From: Amycolatopsis lurida
GTDB taxonomy: Bacteria > Actinomycetota > Actinomycetes > Mycobacteriales > Pseudonocardiaceae
DNA: 64,000 bases
Assembly (NCBI RefSeq): GCF_900105055.1
Contig: NZ_FNTA01000004.1
Coordinates: 2,635,501-2,699,500, forward strand
Reading direction: 5' to 3'
A model generated the notes under the pieces. The model saw nothing but the letters and a program-made list of their open reading frames with translations. It searched no databases and was not told where the DNA came from. This document shows, one piece after another, positions 25,431 through 33,088 of the stretch; within the stretch, counting starts at the first letter, position 1; each line of letters starts with the position of its first letter. The translations under genes and the position numbers were made by a program.

Positions 25431-25793
25431 TCACGCGTACTGCGCTTCGCCGTTCCCGATCGACCAGTCGACTGGATTGTTCTCGGTGATCGTGACGAGC
25501 ACGTTCCGCGGTTCGGTCCCCGCGTACTCCTCGGCGAGCTCCGCGATCCGCCGGTAGAGGGCCTTCTTCTGCGCGTCGGTCCGCCCCTGTCGCATGGTGA
25601 TCGCGACGAAGACGACCCCTTCGTCGCGGTGGATCCCCAGGTAGTCGTCGTATTTCAGGGTGCTCTGGCCATTGAGGACTTGGAAGCGGTCGTCGGCGGG
25701 GATGCCGAGCGTCTCGACCATCGCGTCGTGGACCGCGTTGCCGAGGGCTTCGAGCTTGCCGGTCCCGATGGCGTCGATGCGGACGAAGGGCAT
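25431..25793 (-). CDS. 4-Oxalocrotonate-tautomerase-superfamily protein
   Basis: A 120-residue protein starting MPFVRIDA, with the N-terminal Pro (after Met removal) that acts as catalytic base in the tautomerase superfamily. The chain is about twice the classical 4-OT length and contains VFVAITMRQGRTDAQKKALY, typical of fused or MIF-sized tautomerases. Longer in-frame starts overlap the upstream TetR gene; ATG 25793 sits 1 base after its stop, so the two genes are cotranscribed. Substrate unknown. Confidence 0.85.
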   Translation of the reverse strand: MPFVRIDAIGTGKLEALGNAVHDAMVETLGIPADDRFQVLNGQSTLKYDDYLGIHRDEGVVFVAITMRQGRTDAQKKALYRRIAELAEEYAGTEPRNVLVTITENNPVDWSIGNGEAQYA

Positions 25794-25794
25794 G

Positions 25795-26358
25795 TCAGTT
25801 CTCCTTGGTGGCGAGCAGGCCGAGGGCGCCGTCGACGGCTTTCGCGAACACGTCCGGGGAGCCGGCGGCGCGAGCGAGGATGTAACCGCCCTGCAGCGTC
25901 GCGACCAGCGCGGTCGCCGTGGCGAGCGGGTCGAGCGCCTGGTCGAGTTCACCGGCCGCGCGACCCTCCTCGAGCAGCTCGGCGAGGCGGCCGGTGAGCC
26001 AGCCGAAGAACTCCTCGACCGGCTTTCGCAGCTCCGCGTCGGCCATCACGTCGGGATCCTGGGCGAGCCTGCCGACCGGGCAGCCCTTGAGCACGGCGCG
26101 CTCGCGGCGCAGGTAGACGGTGAGGCGCTCGACGGCCGAGCCGGGGCCGCTGAACTCGGCCTCCGCCCTGGCGCGCAGATCGTCGGCGCTGCGGCCGATC
26201 GCGGCGAGCGCGAGTTCGGATTTGCCCTGGAAATGGTGGTACATGCTGCCCTGGCCGGCGCCGGACCGTTCCTGGATCGCCTTCGGGCTGGTGCCGACGT
26301 AGCCGCGCTCCCACAGGAGCTCGCGCGTGCTCTCGATGAGCCTTTCCCTCTTGTCCAC
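25795..26358 (-). CDS. TetR-family regulator (LmrA/YxaF-like)
   Basis: A 187-residue repressor: helix-turn-helix GTSPKAIQERSGAGQGSMYHHF near residues 25-45 and a C-terminal domain with RRERAVLKGCPVGRLA, the Cys-containing motif of the LmrA/YxaF group. The GTG at 26358 is preferred; upstream in-frame starts would read through the operator at 26369-26386. It likely represses its own transcript, including the tautomerase. The Cys may make it responsive to electrophiles (inference). Confidence 0.88.
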   Translation of the reverse strand: MDKRERLIESTRELLWERGYVGTSPKAIQERSGAGQGSMYHHFQGKSELALAAIGRSADDLRARAEAEFSGPGSAVERLTVYLRRERAVLKGCPVGRLAQDPDVMADAELRKPVEEFFGWLTGRLAELLEEGRAAGELDQALDPLATATALVATLQGGYILARAAGSPDVFAKAVDGALGLLATKEN

Positions 26359-26368
26359 GCCCTGGACC

Positions 26369-26386
26369 GTACCTACTAGTAGGTAC
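26369..26386. promoter_or_regulatory. 18-bp perfect palindrome, operator of the TetR gene
   Basis: GTACCTACTAGTAGGTAC is a perfect palindrome 10 bases upstream of the TetR start codon. It has the TACC-N8-GGTA form seen for LmrA/YxaF-type TetR proteins, so autorepression is the natural reading. Confidence 0.7.
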
Positions 26387-26411
26387 AGACAGCAAGCTGA
26401 GCTCCCAGGGA

Positions 26412-26428
26412 AGCAAGGGACCTTTGCT
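26412..26428. repeat. Dispersed 17-mer AGCAAGGGACCTTTGCT
   Basis: One of six identical copies in this window (either strand). It folds into a small hairpin with one G.U pair. Here it lies upstream of the TetR promoter. Confidence 0.75.
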
Positions 26429-26433
26429 ACCAC

Positions 26434-26971
26434 TTTCGCCCTTATCCGCAGGTCAGCGCCCATGCCGCCGCAATTCGTCACCTAATTGCGTCCCGTCCCG
26501 CCCCCATGAACCCCAGTGACCCCCAAACCTCACACCCCACGTCCGTGAAGGCCTCCCTCCCCACCCTCGAAGGGCCTGGTTCCGAACGCCGACGGGGACA
26601 GGCGCAGGCATCGAGTGTCCGCAAGGGACACTGCCTGGCGACTGAAGACCCATTGATGCACATACGTTCGATTCCGCGGGGGGTCGTGAGTGGCAAGTGT
26701 CGTTAGAACGACCCAAAACACTCACGACCCGCTCGCGGAGACGTGCAAAACGCCCTGATCGGGCACTTTAGTCTTGATTCGGGTCTCTTATGGACAGTCA
26801 AGATCCAGGCCTCTTGACCGAGTCTGCACCTGCGAACGCCTCAGTGCCTCATGGCGGCGGCACGAAAGGAGGCCGTCGCGGGCTGCCAGATACAGGCGTC
26901 TCAATGACAACAACCTTCACGCGGACTCAGCCGAGGCGACCTACCCAAGCCATCCCAAGCGACCCAAAGCC
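26434..26971. other. Gene-free region of 538 bases with several inverted repeats
   Basis: No convincing ORF on either strand; base composition is less GC-rich than the surroundings around 26640-26800. It contains the hairpin at 26681-26730, the GTCAAGA/TCTTGAC repeat at 26797-26818 (with a further GTCTTGA at 26771) and a degenerate GTGAAGGCC segment at 26545. It separates the TetR promoter from the 3' end of the membrane-protein gene on the same strand. It could hold a small RNA or the remains of a gene. Confidence 0.4.
26681..26730. terminator. Hairpin related to the CTCGTGAGTGGTA family
   Basis: GGGTCGTGAGTG at 26681-26692 pairs with CACTCACGACCC at 26719-26730. A smaller stem GTCGTT/AACGAC (26699-26712) lies inside the loop. 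Related stems occur at 35285 and 40273. Confidence 0.5.
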
Positions 26972-27553
26972 TCAAGAACGCGAGTCCTGCCCGAACCTTT
27001 CCCACTCCCGGCCCCAGGCCGCCCGACGCGCCCGGTTCAGCAGGTGACGCGCGAGCAGATACCCCGCCGCCAGCAGCGTCACCGCCGCCAGCCACACCCC
27101 CACCCCGACGCCGATCCCCGTACTGGTCGCGTCCATCGGCAGCACCGGCGGCTCGACCACGGCGCCGGACTCGTCGAGCCACACGGTCACCGCGTCCCCG
27201 GCCGACGCACCGAGATCAGCGCTCACCACCGCTTCGTCGAAAGTCCCATCCGGCAGCGTCCACCGCGCCGCCACCGAAGCCGTCTCCGCGGAAGGCGTGC
27301 CGTCGACGCCGATACGCGCGGGCGGCGTGTCCTCGAGCAGGAACGCGGTCGTCGAGTGACGCTCGGCCGTCTCGACAGCCGAGCGTCCCATCATGGTCGC
27401 GTAGGCCTCCGAGCCCGCCGCCGCGGCCAGCGGTACACCGAGCAGCGCCGCCACGACGCCGCCGACGAGGATCGCCGCCTCGATCCGGTCCGGGATCCGC
27501 GCCAGCGGATTCCGGCCGAGATGGATCCGGCGCCACAGGAACACGAGCCACAT
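26972..27553 (-). CDS. Rv1733c-like two-helix membrane protein
   Basis: A 193-residue protein with one membrane helix near the N-terminus (AAILVGGVVAALLGVPLAAA) and one near the C-terminus (GVGVGVWLAAVTLLAAGYLL), enclosing an extracytoplasmic domain of about 95 residues with VWLDESGAVVEPP. This is the layout of the Rv1733c family, common in multicopy in actinomycetes and of unknown function (dormancy-associated in Mycobacterium). ATG 27553 has AAGGAGG six bases upstream; a TTG 21 bases further up is less likely. Confidence 0.8.
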   Translation of the reverse strand: MWLVFLWRRIHLGRNPLARIPDRIEAAILVGGVVAALLGVPLAAAAGSEAYATMMGRSAVETAERHSTTAFLLEDTPPARIGVDGTPSAETASVAARWTLPDGTFDEAVVSADLGASAGDAVTVWLDESGAVVEPPVLPMDATSTGIGVGVGVWLAAVTLLAAGYLLARHLLNRARRAAWGREWERFGQDSRS

Positions 27554-27662
27554 GACGGCCTCCTTCACCGACAAGACTGCGCCGGAAAGAACCGAGGCAA
27601 CAGGAGGCTTTGGTCCCGTCAGCGGCGCTCACCCGGGACCACGTCCGCGGCGGCCGCGCGGT

Positions 27663-30239
27663 TCATCGCACGACGTGTTCGTACGCGCACTTCAGGTCCT
27701 CGACCCGGCCCGGCGGCGCGACCAGCGGCCCTTTCGCCCAATCGCAGCCGAGTTCGTGCAGGACCTCCAGCTGCCGCGCGGTTTCCACCCCTTCGGCGAC
27801 CACCACGAGGTCGACGGCGTGCGCCATCGCCATGATCCCGGCGACGATCGGCTCGGCGTCGCTCGACCTGCCGAGATCGGCCACGAACGACCGGTCGATC
27901 TCGATCACGTTCAAATCCAGGCGGCACAGCTGGGCGAGCGAGGAATACCCGGCGCCGAACCGTTCCGCGGTCACCCGCACCCCGGTCTTCCGCAGCGCGT
28001 CGACCGCGTCGGCCGCGTCTTTCAGCGCCGTCTCGTCGACGTCGAGGCTCAGGTCCTGGGGCCCCAGCCCCGCCGCTTCCAGGGTTGTCTGAACCACTTG
28101 CAGCAGCGTGGGATCGCCCAGTTGGCGGACCGAAAGACTCACATTCACATTACAGTGCACACCATGATCGGCACGCCATCGAGAGATCTCGCGGGCGGCC
28201 TTGGCGAGGACCTCCGCCCCGATGACCGTCAAAAGATCGCCGTCGTCGGAGATCTCGGCCAATTCCGCCGGATCGATCGGTCCGCGCACCGGGTGATCCC
28301 AACAGGACTTCGCCTTCACCGCGACCATGTCCCCGGTCCGCAAATCGACGACGGGTTGATAAACGGTCTCGACCAGGCCTTCGGCGACGGCGTTGCGCAG
28401 ATCCTGCTCCAACGCGAAACGGTCTTGCACTCGTTTCCGCATGATCGGCGCATAGAACGCATAACGTCCCGGCCCGAATGTCTTGGCCTGATACATCGCC
28501 AAATCGGCGTCTTCCAGCAATTCGTCGGCGCTGCGCCGATCGCCCGGTTCGGCGATCACTATTCCAATACTCGTATTTATATGCAGTACGCGGCCGTGCA
28601 CGGTGAGCGATTCGGCGAGCCGCCGCTGCAGGTGGTCGGCCAGTGCCCGCACCTCGGCGGCTTCGGTATAACCGGTGGTGATGACCAGGAACTCGTCCCC
28701 GCCGAGCCGTCCGACCAGGTCCGAGGGCCCGGCGGCGGTCCGCAGCCGGTCGCCGATGATGCGCAGCACCTGGTCTCCGACGGTATGACCGAGCGAATCG
28801 TTGATGATCTTGAACTTGTCGAGGTCGATGAACATCACGGTGGTCGTATGCGCCGGGTCGGCGTTCGTCCGGCGCAGGTGGTTCAGCGCCAGCGTGCGGT
28901 TCGCGAGCCTGGTCAGCGGGTCGTGGGTGGCCTCGTAGGCCAGCCGTTCGCTGATCGCCCGCCGCTCGGTGATGTCGGCGAAGGACGTCAGCACGGAGGG
29001 CACGCTCTGCCCCGGCGCCATCAGCGGACCGGAGGTCAGCGAAAGCCATCGGTGCGCGCCGTCGCGCCGCCGCACCTGCACGACCCGCCCGGTCTCGACC
29101 TTCCCGGACCGGCGCACCCGCGCGGACGGCAGATCGTCGACGGGCACCGGAACGCCCTGCTCGTCGTGCAGCCGCATCGTCCGGCTCTCCAGCCCGACCA
29201 GGGAACCCGGCGGCACCCCGGCGATGCGGTGCGCCGCGGAGTTCGCCAGCTCGATCCGCCCGCCGGGGCCGACCAGCAGCACTCCTTCGTCGAGCGTCTC
29301 GACGACGGTGGCGAATTCGGCCTCGGCCCGGCGCTGCGCGGTCTCGTCGGCGCACAGCAGCACGTAACCGTCGAACATCTCGGCCGCGGAGACCCGCACC
29401 GCCAGCGCCGTGCCGTCGGCGCTGTAATGCGTGGCCTGCACGACACCGCCCGCGGCGACGACCTGCCGCGGGCTCATCGGCGCGCCGACGACCTCGGCCA
29501 CCGGAACTCCGATGACCTGGTCGAGCTCATGTCCGTAGACGGCCTCGGCCGCCGGGTTCCAGCTCGTCACCAGCCCTTCGGGGGAGGTCGCGATGATCGC
29601 GTCGCTCGCGTGCCCGACCAGTGCGGCCTGGAACCGCAGACCGGCCTCGGCCGCCTTCTGCGTGGTCAGGTCGCGCATGATCACCTGGTACGCGGGTTTG
29701 CCCTCCCACGTCGTGAGCACCGCCTGCGATTCGACGGTGACCCGTCGGCCTTGCAGGGTCCGCAGCGTCATCTCGGTCGGCTCGCTGAACGAGCCGGGCG
29801 AAACCAGCGAGCCGATCCGTGCCAGCAGCGCGTCCTGCGAGCCGGCGTCGACCAGATCCGTGATGTGCATCCCGATGATCTCGGTCGACACGTTCGCGCC
29901 CACGAAGCGCATCGTGGCCGAGTTCACGAAGACGACTTTGCCCCGCTGATGGACACAGATCCCGTAAGGGCTCGCCTCCACCATCGTGAGATATTGCGTT
30001 CCCAATGCGCCGCCGTCGGAATTTTGCTCCAAAAGGCGGTACCCCTGACCGAGAAAGGCGAGCGCGGGTTCGCCACGCTGATCCCTCTCAGTGGACAACT
30101 CGGTCAGCAGACGGACGAGCGACGCGTGCCGGTCGGGTTTTCCCACCGTGCGGGTCGCGGTGCCGTTCGCTGGCGAGGAATCCTGATCCGAGGGCCGGTG
30201 GGTGTCGGGAGTCCCACCGTCGAGATCGTCAGGATCCAT
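27663..30239 (-). CDS. PAS-GGDEF protein with degenerate EAL domain
   Basis: 858 residues: a disordered N-terminus, three or so PAS domains (residues about 80-430), a GGDEF domain (about 445-610) and an EAL-like domain to the end. GRLGGDEFLV is intact and no inhibitory RxxD lies before it, so cyclic-di-GMP synthesis is likely and not feedback-inhibited. The EAL domain is broken: EAL reads KAK, DDFGTG reads AERFGAG, the KID motif reads EID and QGY reads KGP, though AEGVET remains. Hydrolysis is therefore unlikely. No membrane helix, so it should sense cytosolic signals. ATG 30239 has AGGGGG ten bases upstream. Confidence 0.88.
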   Translation of the reverse strand: MDPDDLDGGTPDTHRPSDQDSSPANGTATRTVGKPDRHASLVRLLTELSTERDQRGEPALAFLGQGYRLLEQNSDGGALGTQYLTMVEASPYGICVHQRGKVVFVNSATMRFVGANVSTEIIGMHITDLVDAGSQDALLARIGSLVSPGSFSEPTEMTLRTLQGRRVTVESQAVLTTWEGKPAYQVIMRDLTTQKAAEAGLRFQAALVGHASDAIIATSPEGLVTSWNPAAEAVYGHELDQVIGVPVAEVVGAPMSPRQVVAAGGVVQATHYSADGTALAVRVSAAEMFDGYVLLCADETAQRRAEAEFATVVETLDEGVLLVGPGGRIELANSAAHRIAGVPPGSLVGLESRTMRLHDEQGVPVPVDDLPSARVRRSGKVETGRVVQVRRRDGAHRWLSLTSGPLMAPGQSVPSVLTSFADITERRAISERLAYEATHDPLTRLANRTLALNHLRRTNADPAHTTTVMFIDLDKFKIINDSLGHTVGDQVLRIIGDRLRTAAGPSDLVGRLGGDEFLVITTGYTEAAEVRALADHLQRRLAESLTVHGRVLHINTSIGIVIAEPGDRRSADELLEDADLAMYQAKTFGPGRYAFYAPIMRKRVQDRFALEQDLRNAVAEGLVETVYQPVVDLRTGDMVAVKAKSCWDHPVRGPIDPAELAEISDDGDLLTVIGAEVLAKAAREISRWRADHGVHCNVNVSLSVRQLGDPTLLQVVQTTLEAAGLGPQDLSLDVDETALKDAADAVDALRKTGVRVTAERFGAGYSSLAQLCRLDLNVIEIDRSFVADLGRSSDAEPIVAGIMAMAHAVDLVVVAEGVETARQLEVLHELGCDWAKGPLVAPPGRVEDLKCAYEHVVR

Positions 30240-30373
30240 CTGATCCAAACCCCCTACTCGACTGATGTAGCTTCCGATTAGATCACTAAATCGACGTAGC
30301 CGTCCTCCCCGGACAGCTGATCGGTGCGGCTATTCCACCCCAGCGTTGACTGAATGTAGTTGAAGGGAAACAC

Positions 30374-31525
30374 GTGCGGAGCAAAACAGACATCTGCGGC
30401 ATCGGCGCCGTAACCGCCTACGGCTGGGGGCGCGAATCACTCTGGGAGGGCCTGGCAGGCGGCGTCCCCTGTGCCCAATTCACCGAAGGCTTCGGGGAGA
30501 CCCCGGATCAACCGGGATGGGTGGCGCACGTCCCCGAGGGCGGGCGGGCCAGGGACGGCAGCCTGCACGCGCGCGCCTTGCTCGCCGCGGCACGGGAAGC
30601 GATCGAAGACGCCGGCGCGCGGGGCTGGACGCCAGGCCGCCGGGTCGGCGTCATCTCCGGCGGCGTCCGCGAGGACCTGCGCACCTGGGACCGGCTCACC
30701 GAGATGGGCGAGCAACTCATGTACCGGCGCGAATTCATCGGCATGATGCCCTCGACGCCGATCGCCACGCTCATGTCGGAGTTCGGTTTCCACGGCCCTT
30801 CCATGGCCACATCGGCGATGTGCGCGACCGGCAGCGCCGCGGTGCTCACCGCGAAGATGTGGCTGGACGCCGACATGGCCGACGACGTGGTCGTGGTCAC
30901 CACGGATCTGTCCGCGACCAGGCCGATGGTGCGCAACTTCGTGCACTGCGGGGTGGCGATCACCGATGTGCCGCCGCTCGAAGCGTGCCGTCCTTTCCAA
31001 GAGGGCACAAAGGGTTTCACCTTCTCCGAGGCCGCGGTCGCGGTGGTGCTGACCCAGCGGAAGACCGACTCGTACGCGACGTTGCGAGGCGGCGCCATGA
31101 CCCACGAGGCGCACAACGCGATGGCGCTCGACCCCGATCCGTCGAACGCCATCGCGGCGGTGACCGGTGCGCTGGAGAACGCGAACGCCGCGCCGTCCGA
31201 CGTCCGCTACCTGAACGCGCACGGGACCGGCACGAAACTCTGTCACCGCACGGAATCCCGGATCCTCGAAGCGGTCTTCCCCCAGGAGACCGAGATCTAC
31301 TCGATCAAACCGCTGACCGGGCACAGCCAGTCGGGCAGCGCGCTGACCGAGATCGCGGCGATCTGCCTCGCGGCGGAGCGCGACCTGGTCCCGGCGCCGA
31401 AACCGGTGGCGGAAGGGCATGCGCAGCTGATGGAGGGACCGTCCCGGCCGGAAAGCGGGCTCACCGTCAAGACGTCGATCGGGATGGGCGGCTACGTCGC
31501 GGCTGTCGTGCTGGAGACCGCCTAG
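30374..31525 (+). CDS. Orphan beta-ketoacyl synthase (KAS II-like)
   Basis: A 383-residue ketosynthase with a complete triad: Cys150 in SAMCATGSA, His283 in NAHGTGT and His317 in KPLTGHSQSGSA. It condenses an acyl-thioester with a malonyl unit, normally with an ACP partner. The N-terminal half departs from housekeeping FabF (usual Cys motif is TACSSS), so it is likely a specialised enzyme. No ACP, reductase or acyltransferase lies nearby. The GTG at 30374 has GAAGGGAAA upstream. It is divergent from the PAS-GGDEF gene. Confidence 0.82.
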   Translation: MRSKTDICGIGAVTAYGWGRESLWEGLAGGVPCAQFTEGFGETPDQPGWVAHVPEGGRARDGSLHARALLAAAREAIEDAGARGWTPGRRVGVISGGVREDLRTWDRLTEMGEQLMYRREFIGMMPSTPIATLMSEFGFHGPSMATSAMCATGSAAVLTAKMWLDADMADDVVVVTTDLSATRPMVRNFVHCGVAITDVPPLEACRPFQEGTKGFTFSEAAVAVVLTQRKTDSYATLRGGAMTHEAHNAMALDPDPSNAIAAVTGALENANAAPSDVRYLNAHGTGTKLCHRTESRILEAVFPQETEIYSIKPLTGHSQSGSALTEIAAICLAAERDLVPAPKPVAEGHAQLMEGPSRPESGLTVKTSIGMGGYVAAVVLETA

Positions 31526-31606
31526 CGAGCAATTCGATAACACACGGTCTCATCGTCGTCACGAGCTGTCATCATGGAGCGACAAGCACTGAGCACGGAG
31601 GCGACC

Positions 31607-32272
31607 ATGGGCCCGCGAACGGCGACCGACAACCTCGTCCACAACTACCTGTTCTTGCGGCGTGCCATAGGTTTCCTCGGGATCGGGCTGCCCTTCGTGC
31701 TGGTCTTCGGGAAGCTGCTCGTCGACGGCGGCGGCCTGCTCAACTCCATCAGCGGGTACTACTACTCGGGAATGCGGGACGTCTGGGTCGGCGTCATGTG
31801 TGCCATCGGCGTCTTCCTCTTGTCCTATCGGGGTTACGGCCGGGTCGACGACATCGCCGGGAACATCGCGGCCGTGGCCGCCGTCGGGGTGGCGCTCTTC
31901 CCCACGACTCCGGCGAACGGCGACCGTACGGACGAGATCGCCGGCCTGCTGCACCTCGGCTTCGCCGCGGTCTTCTTCCTCACCTTGGCGTTCTTCTGCA
32001 TCGTGCTGTTCACCAAGTCGGACAAGGAGATCCCCGGTGCCCGCAAACCCGTCCGGAACCAGCTGTACGTCGCGTCCGGCGTGATCATGCTGGTGTGCCT
32101 GGCGTTGATCGTGCTGTGCGGGCTGGTCTTCGACGAGCTGACGAAGGATCTCTATCCGGCGCTGTGGCTGGAGTCGATCGCGATCCTCGCGTTCGGTGTC
32201 GCGTGGCTCACCAAGGGCGGGACGCTGTTGCCCGACAAGCCGGTGACGGCGGGGACCCGGGTGACCGCCTGA
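31607..32272 (+). CDS. Six-helix integral membrane protein, DUF998-like
   Basis: A 221-residue membrane protein: helices at about residues 22-40, 60-80, 88-105, 118-138, 155-180 and 185-200. SISGYYYSGMRDVWVG between helices 1 and 2 is a conserved pattern of actinobacterial DUF998-like proteins. No transport or catalytic motif is recognised. The ATG at 31607 was chosen because GGAGG lies five bases upstream; an ATG at 31574 has no ribosome site. Confidence 0.72.
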   Translation: MGPRTATDNLVHNYLFLRRAIGFLGIGLPFVLVFGKLLVDGGGLLNSISGYYYSGMRDVWVGVMCAIGVFLLSYRGYGRVDDIAGNIAAVAAVGVALFPTTPANGDRTDEIAGLLHLGFAAVFFLTLAFFCIVLFTKSDKEIPGARKPVRNQLYVASGVIMLVCLALIVLCGLVFDELTKDLYPALWLESIAILAFGVAWLTKGGTLLPDKPVTAGTRVTA

Positions 32273-32327
32273 CCTGCGCCGGTCAAGGTAAAGGAACCTT
32301 TGCCCTCGGCCGGGTCGTTGACGCCTT

Positions 32328-32954
32328 ATGACCGATCGCATCGCATTCCGCCTCGGCCGCCGCGACCTGCTGGTGGTCGCGGGGATCCCCGGGGCCGGCA
32401 AGACCACCCTGCTGTCCCGGGCGGCGACCGGCGCCCTCCCGGTGCTCGACTCCGATCAGGTCCGCGGACGGCTGCGCGAACGGCTGCCGTCCGCGCTGCC
32501 GTACCGGTTCTACCGGCCGGTGGTCCACCTGTGGCATCGCGCGCGGGTCGTCCGGTTGGCCCTGGCCGACGGCGGTCCGGTCATCGTGCACGAGCCCTCG
32601 ACCCGGGCGACGACCCGCGGGCTGCTGGCCCTGCTCGGCCGGGTGAGCCGTCGCCCGGTCCGGCTGCTGTGGCTCGACGTCACCCCGGAGGACGCCCGCG
32701 CGGGCCAAGTCGCGCGCGGGCGCGTCATCCGGCGGCACTCGTTCGCCCGCCACGTCAAGAGGGCCGAGAAGGTGCGCGGTGCCCTGCGCGACGGCTGGGT
32801 GCCGGCAGGCTGGTACAGCGCGCGGATGGTGACCCGCGAGGTCACCGGGGCGCTGCGATTCGTCTCCGAGGAGGAGCCGGGAAGAGGCCACTCAGGCGAC
32901 GTCCGGCTCCTTCGCGTCGAGCGGCCCGCAACACCCGCCGTCCGCGCCGGCTAG
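32328..32954 (+). CDS. P-loop kinase-like ATPase
   Basis: A 208-residue protein with Walker A GIPGAGKTT (residues 19-27), an acidic VLDSDQVR that could be the substrate Asp, and a Walker-B-like LLWLDVTP. Shape and spacing match zeta-toxin/gluconate-kinase-type P-loop kinases of the AAA_33 group, which phosphorylate small molecules or RNA. The last 25 residues look non-conserved and overlap a small ORF on the opposite strand. A short AAGGT-AAAGGA-ACCTT hairpin (about 32285-32301) precedes the gene. Substrate unknown. Confidence 0.75.
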   Translation: MTDRIAFRLGRRDLLVVAGIPGAGKTTLLSRAATGALPVLDSDQVRGRLRERLPSALPYRFYRPVVHLWHRARVVRLALADGGPVIVHEPSTRATTRGLLALLGRVSRRPVRLLWLDVTPEDARAGQVARGRVIRRHSFARHVKRAEKVRGALRDGWVPAGWYSARMVTREVTGALRFVSEEEPGRGHSGDVRLLRVERPATPAVRAG

Positions 32955-33035
32955 CGGTTCCGGCTCGGGTTCGTCGGCGGGCACGGGACGGTTCGGGTGC
33001 GGATTCAGCGGCGTCCAACGGAGGCGTACCGGCAT
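32892..33035 (-). CDS. Small 47-residue acidic protein with GGCCGP motif
   Basis: An ORF of 47 codons, ATG at 33035 with AAAGGA nine bases upstream. The peptide starts MPVRLRWTPLNPHPN, has a Pro/Glu run (DEPEPEPL) and ends GADGGCCGPLDAKEPDVA. It begins 53 bases after the PobA-like gene on the same strand, so it may be cotranscribed; its last 63 bases overlap the converging P-loop gene. I recognise no family. The vicinal Cys pair could bind metal or form a disulfide. The strong ribosome site is the main reason to believe in it. Confidence 0.5.
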   Translation of the reverse strand: MPVRLRWTPLNPHPNRPVPADEPEPEPLAGADGGCCGPLDAKEPDVA

Positions 33036-33088
33036 CGTCGTTCGTCCTTTCCCTCTTCACCGGAATACGGATACGACGAGCGATCGGT

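Noticed and set aside
26790..27047. Plus-strand ORF of 85 codons in the gene-free region
   Set aside because: Thr/Pro/Arg-rich, no ribosome site, and overlaps the end of the Rv1733c-like gene.
27552..30281. Plus-strand ORF of 909 codons opposite the PAS-GGDEF gene
   Set aside because: His/Arg/Pro-rich, low-complexity translation without any domain; a high-GC shadow of the real gene on the minus strand. The same holds for the long minus-strand frames over parE (49696-51492) and parC (51792-54308).
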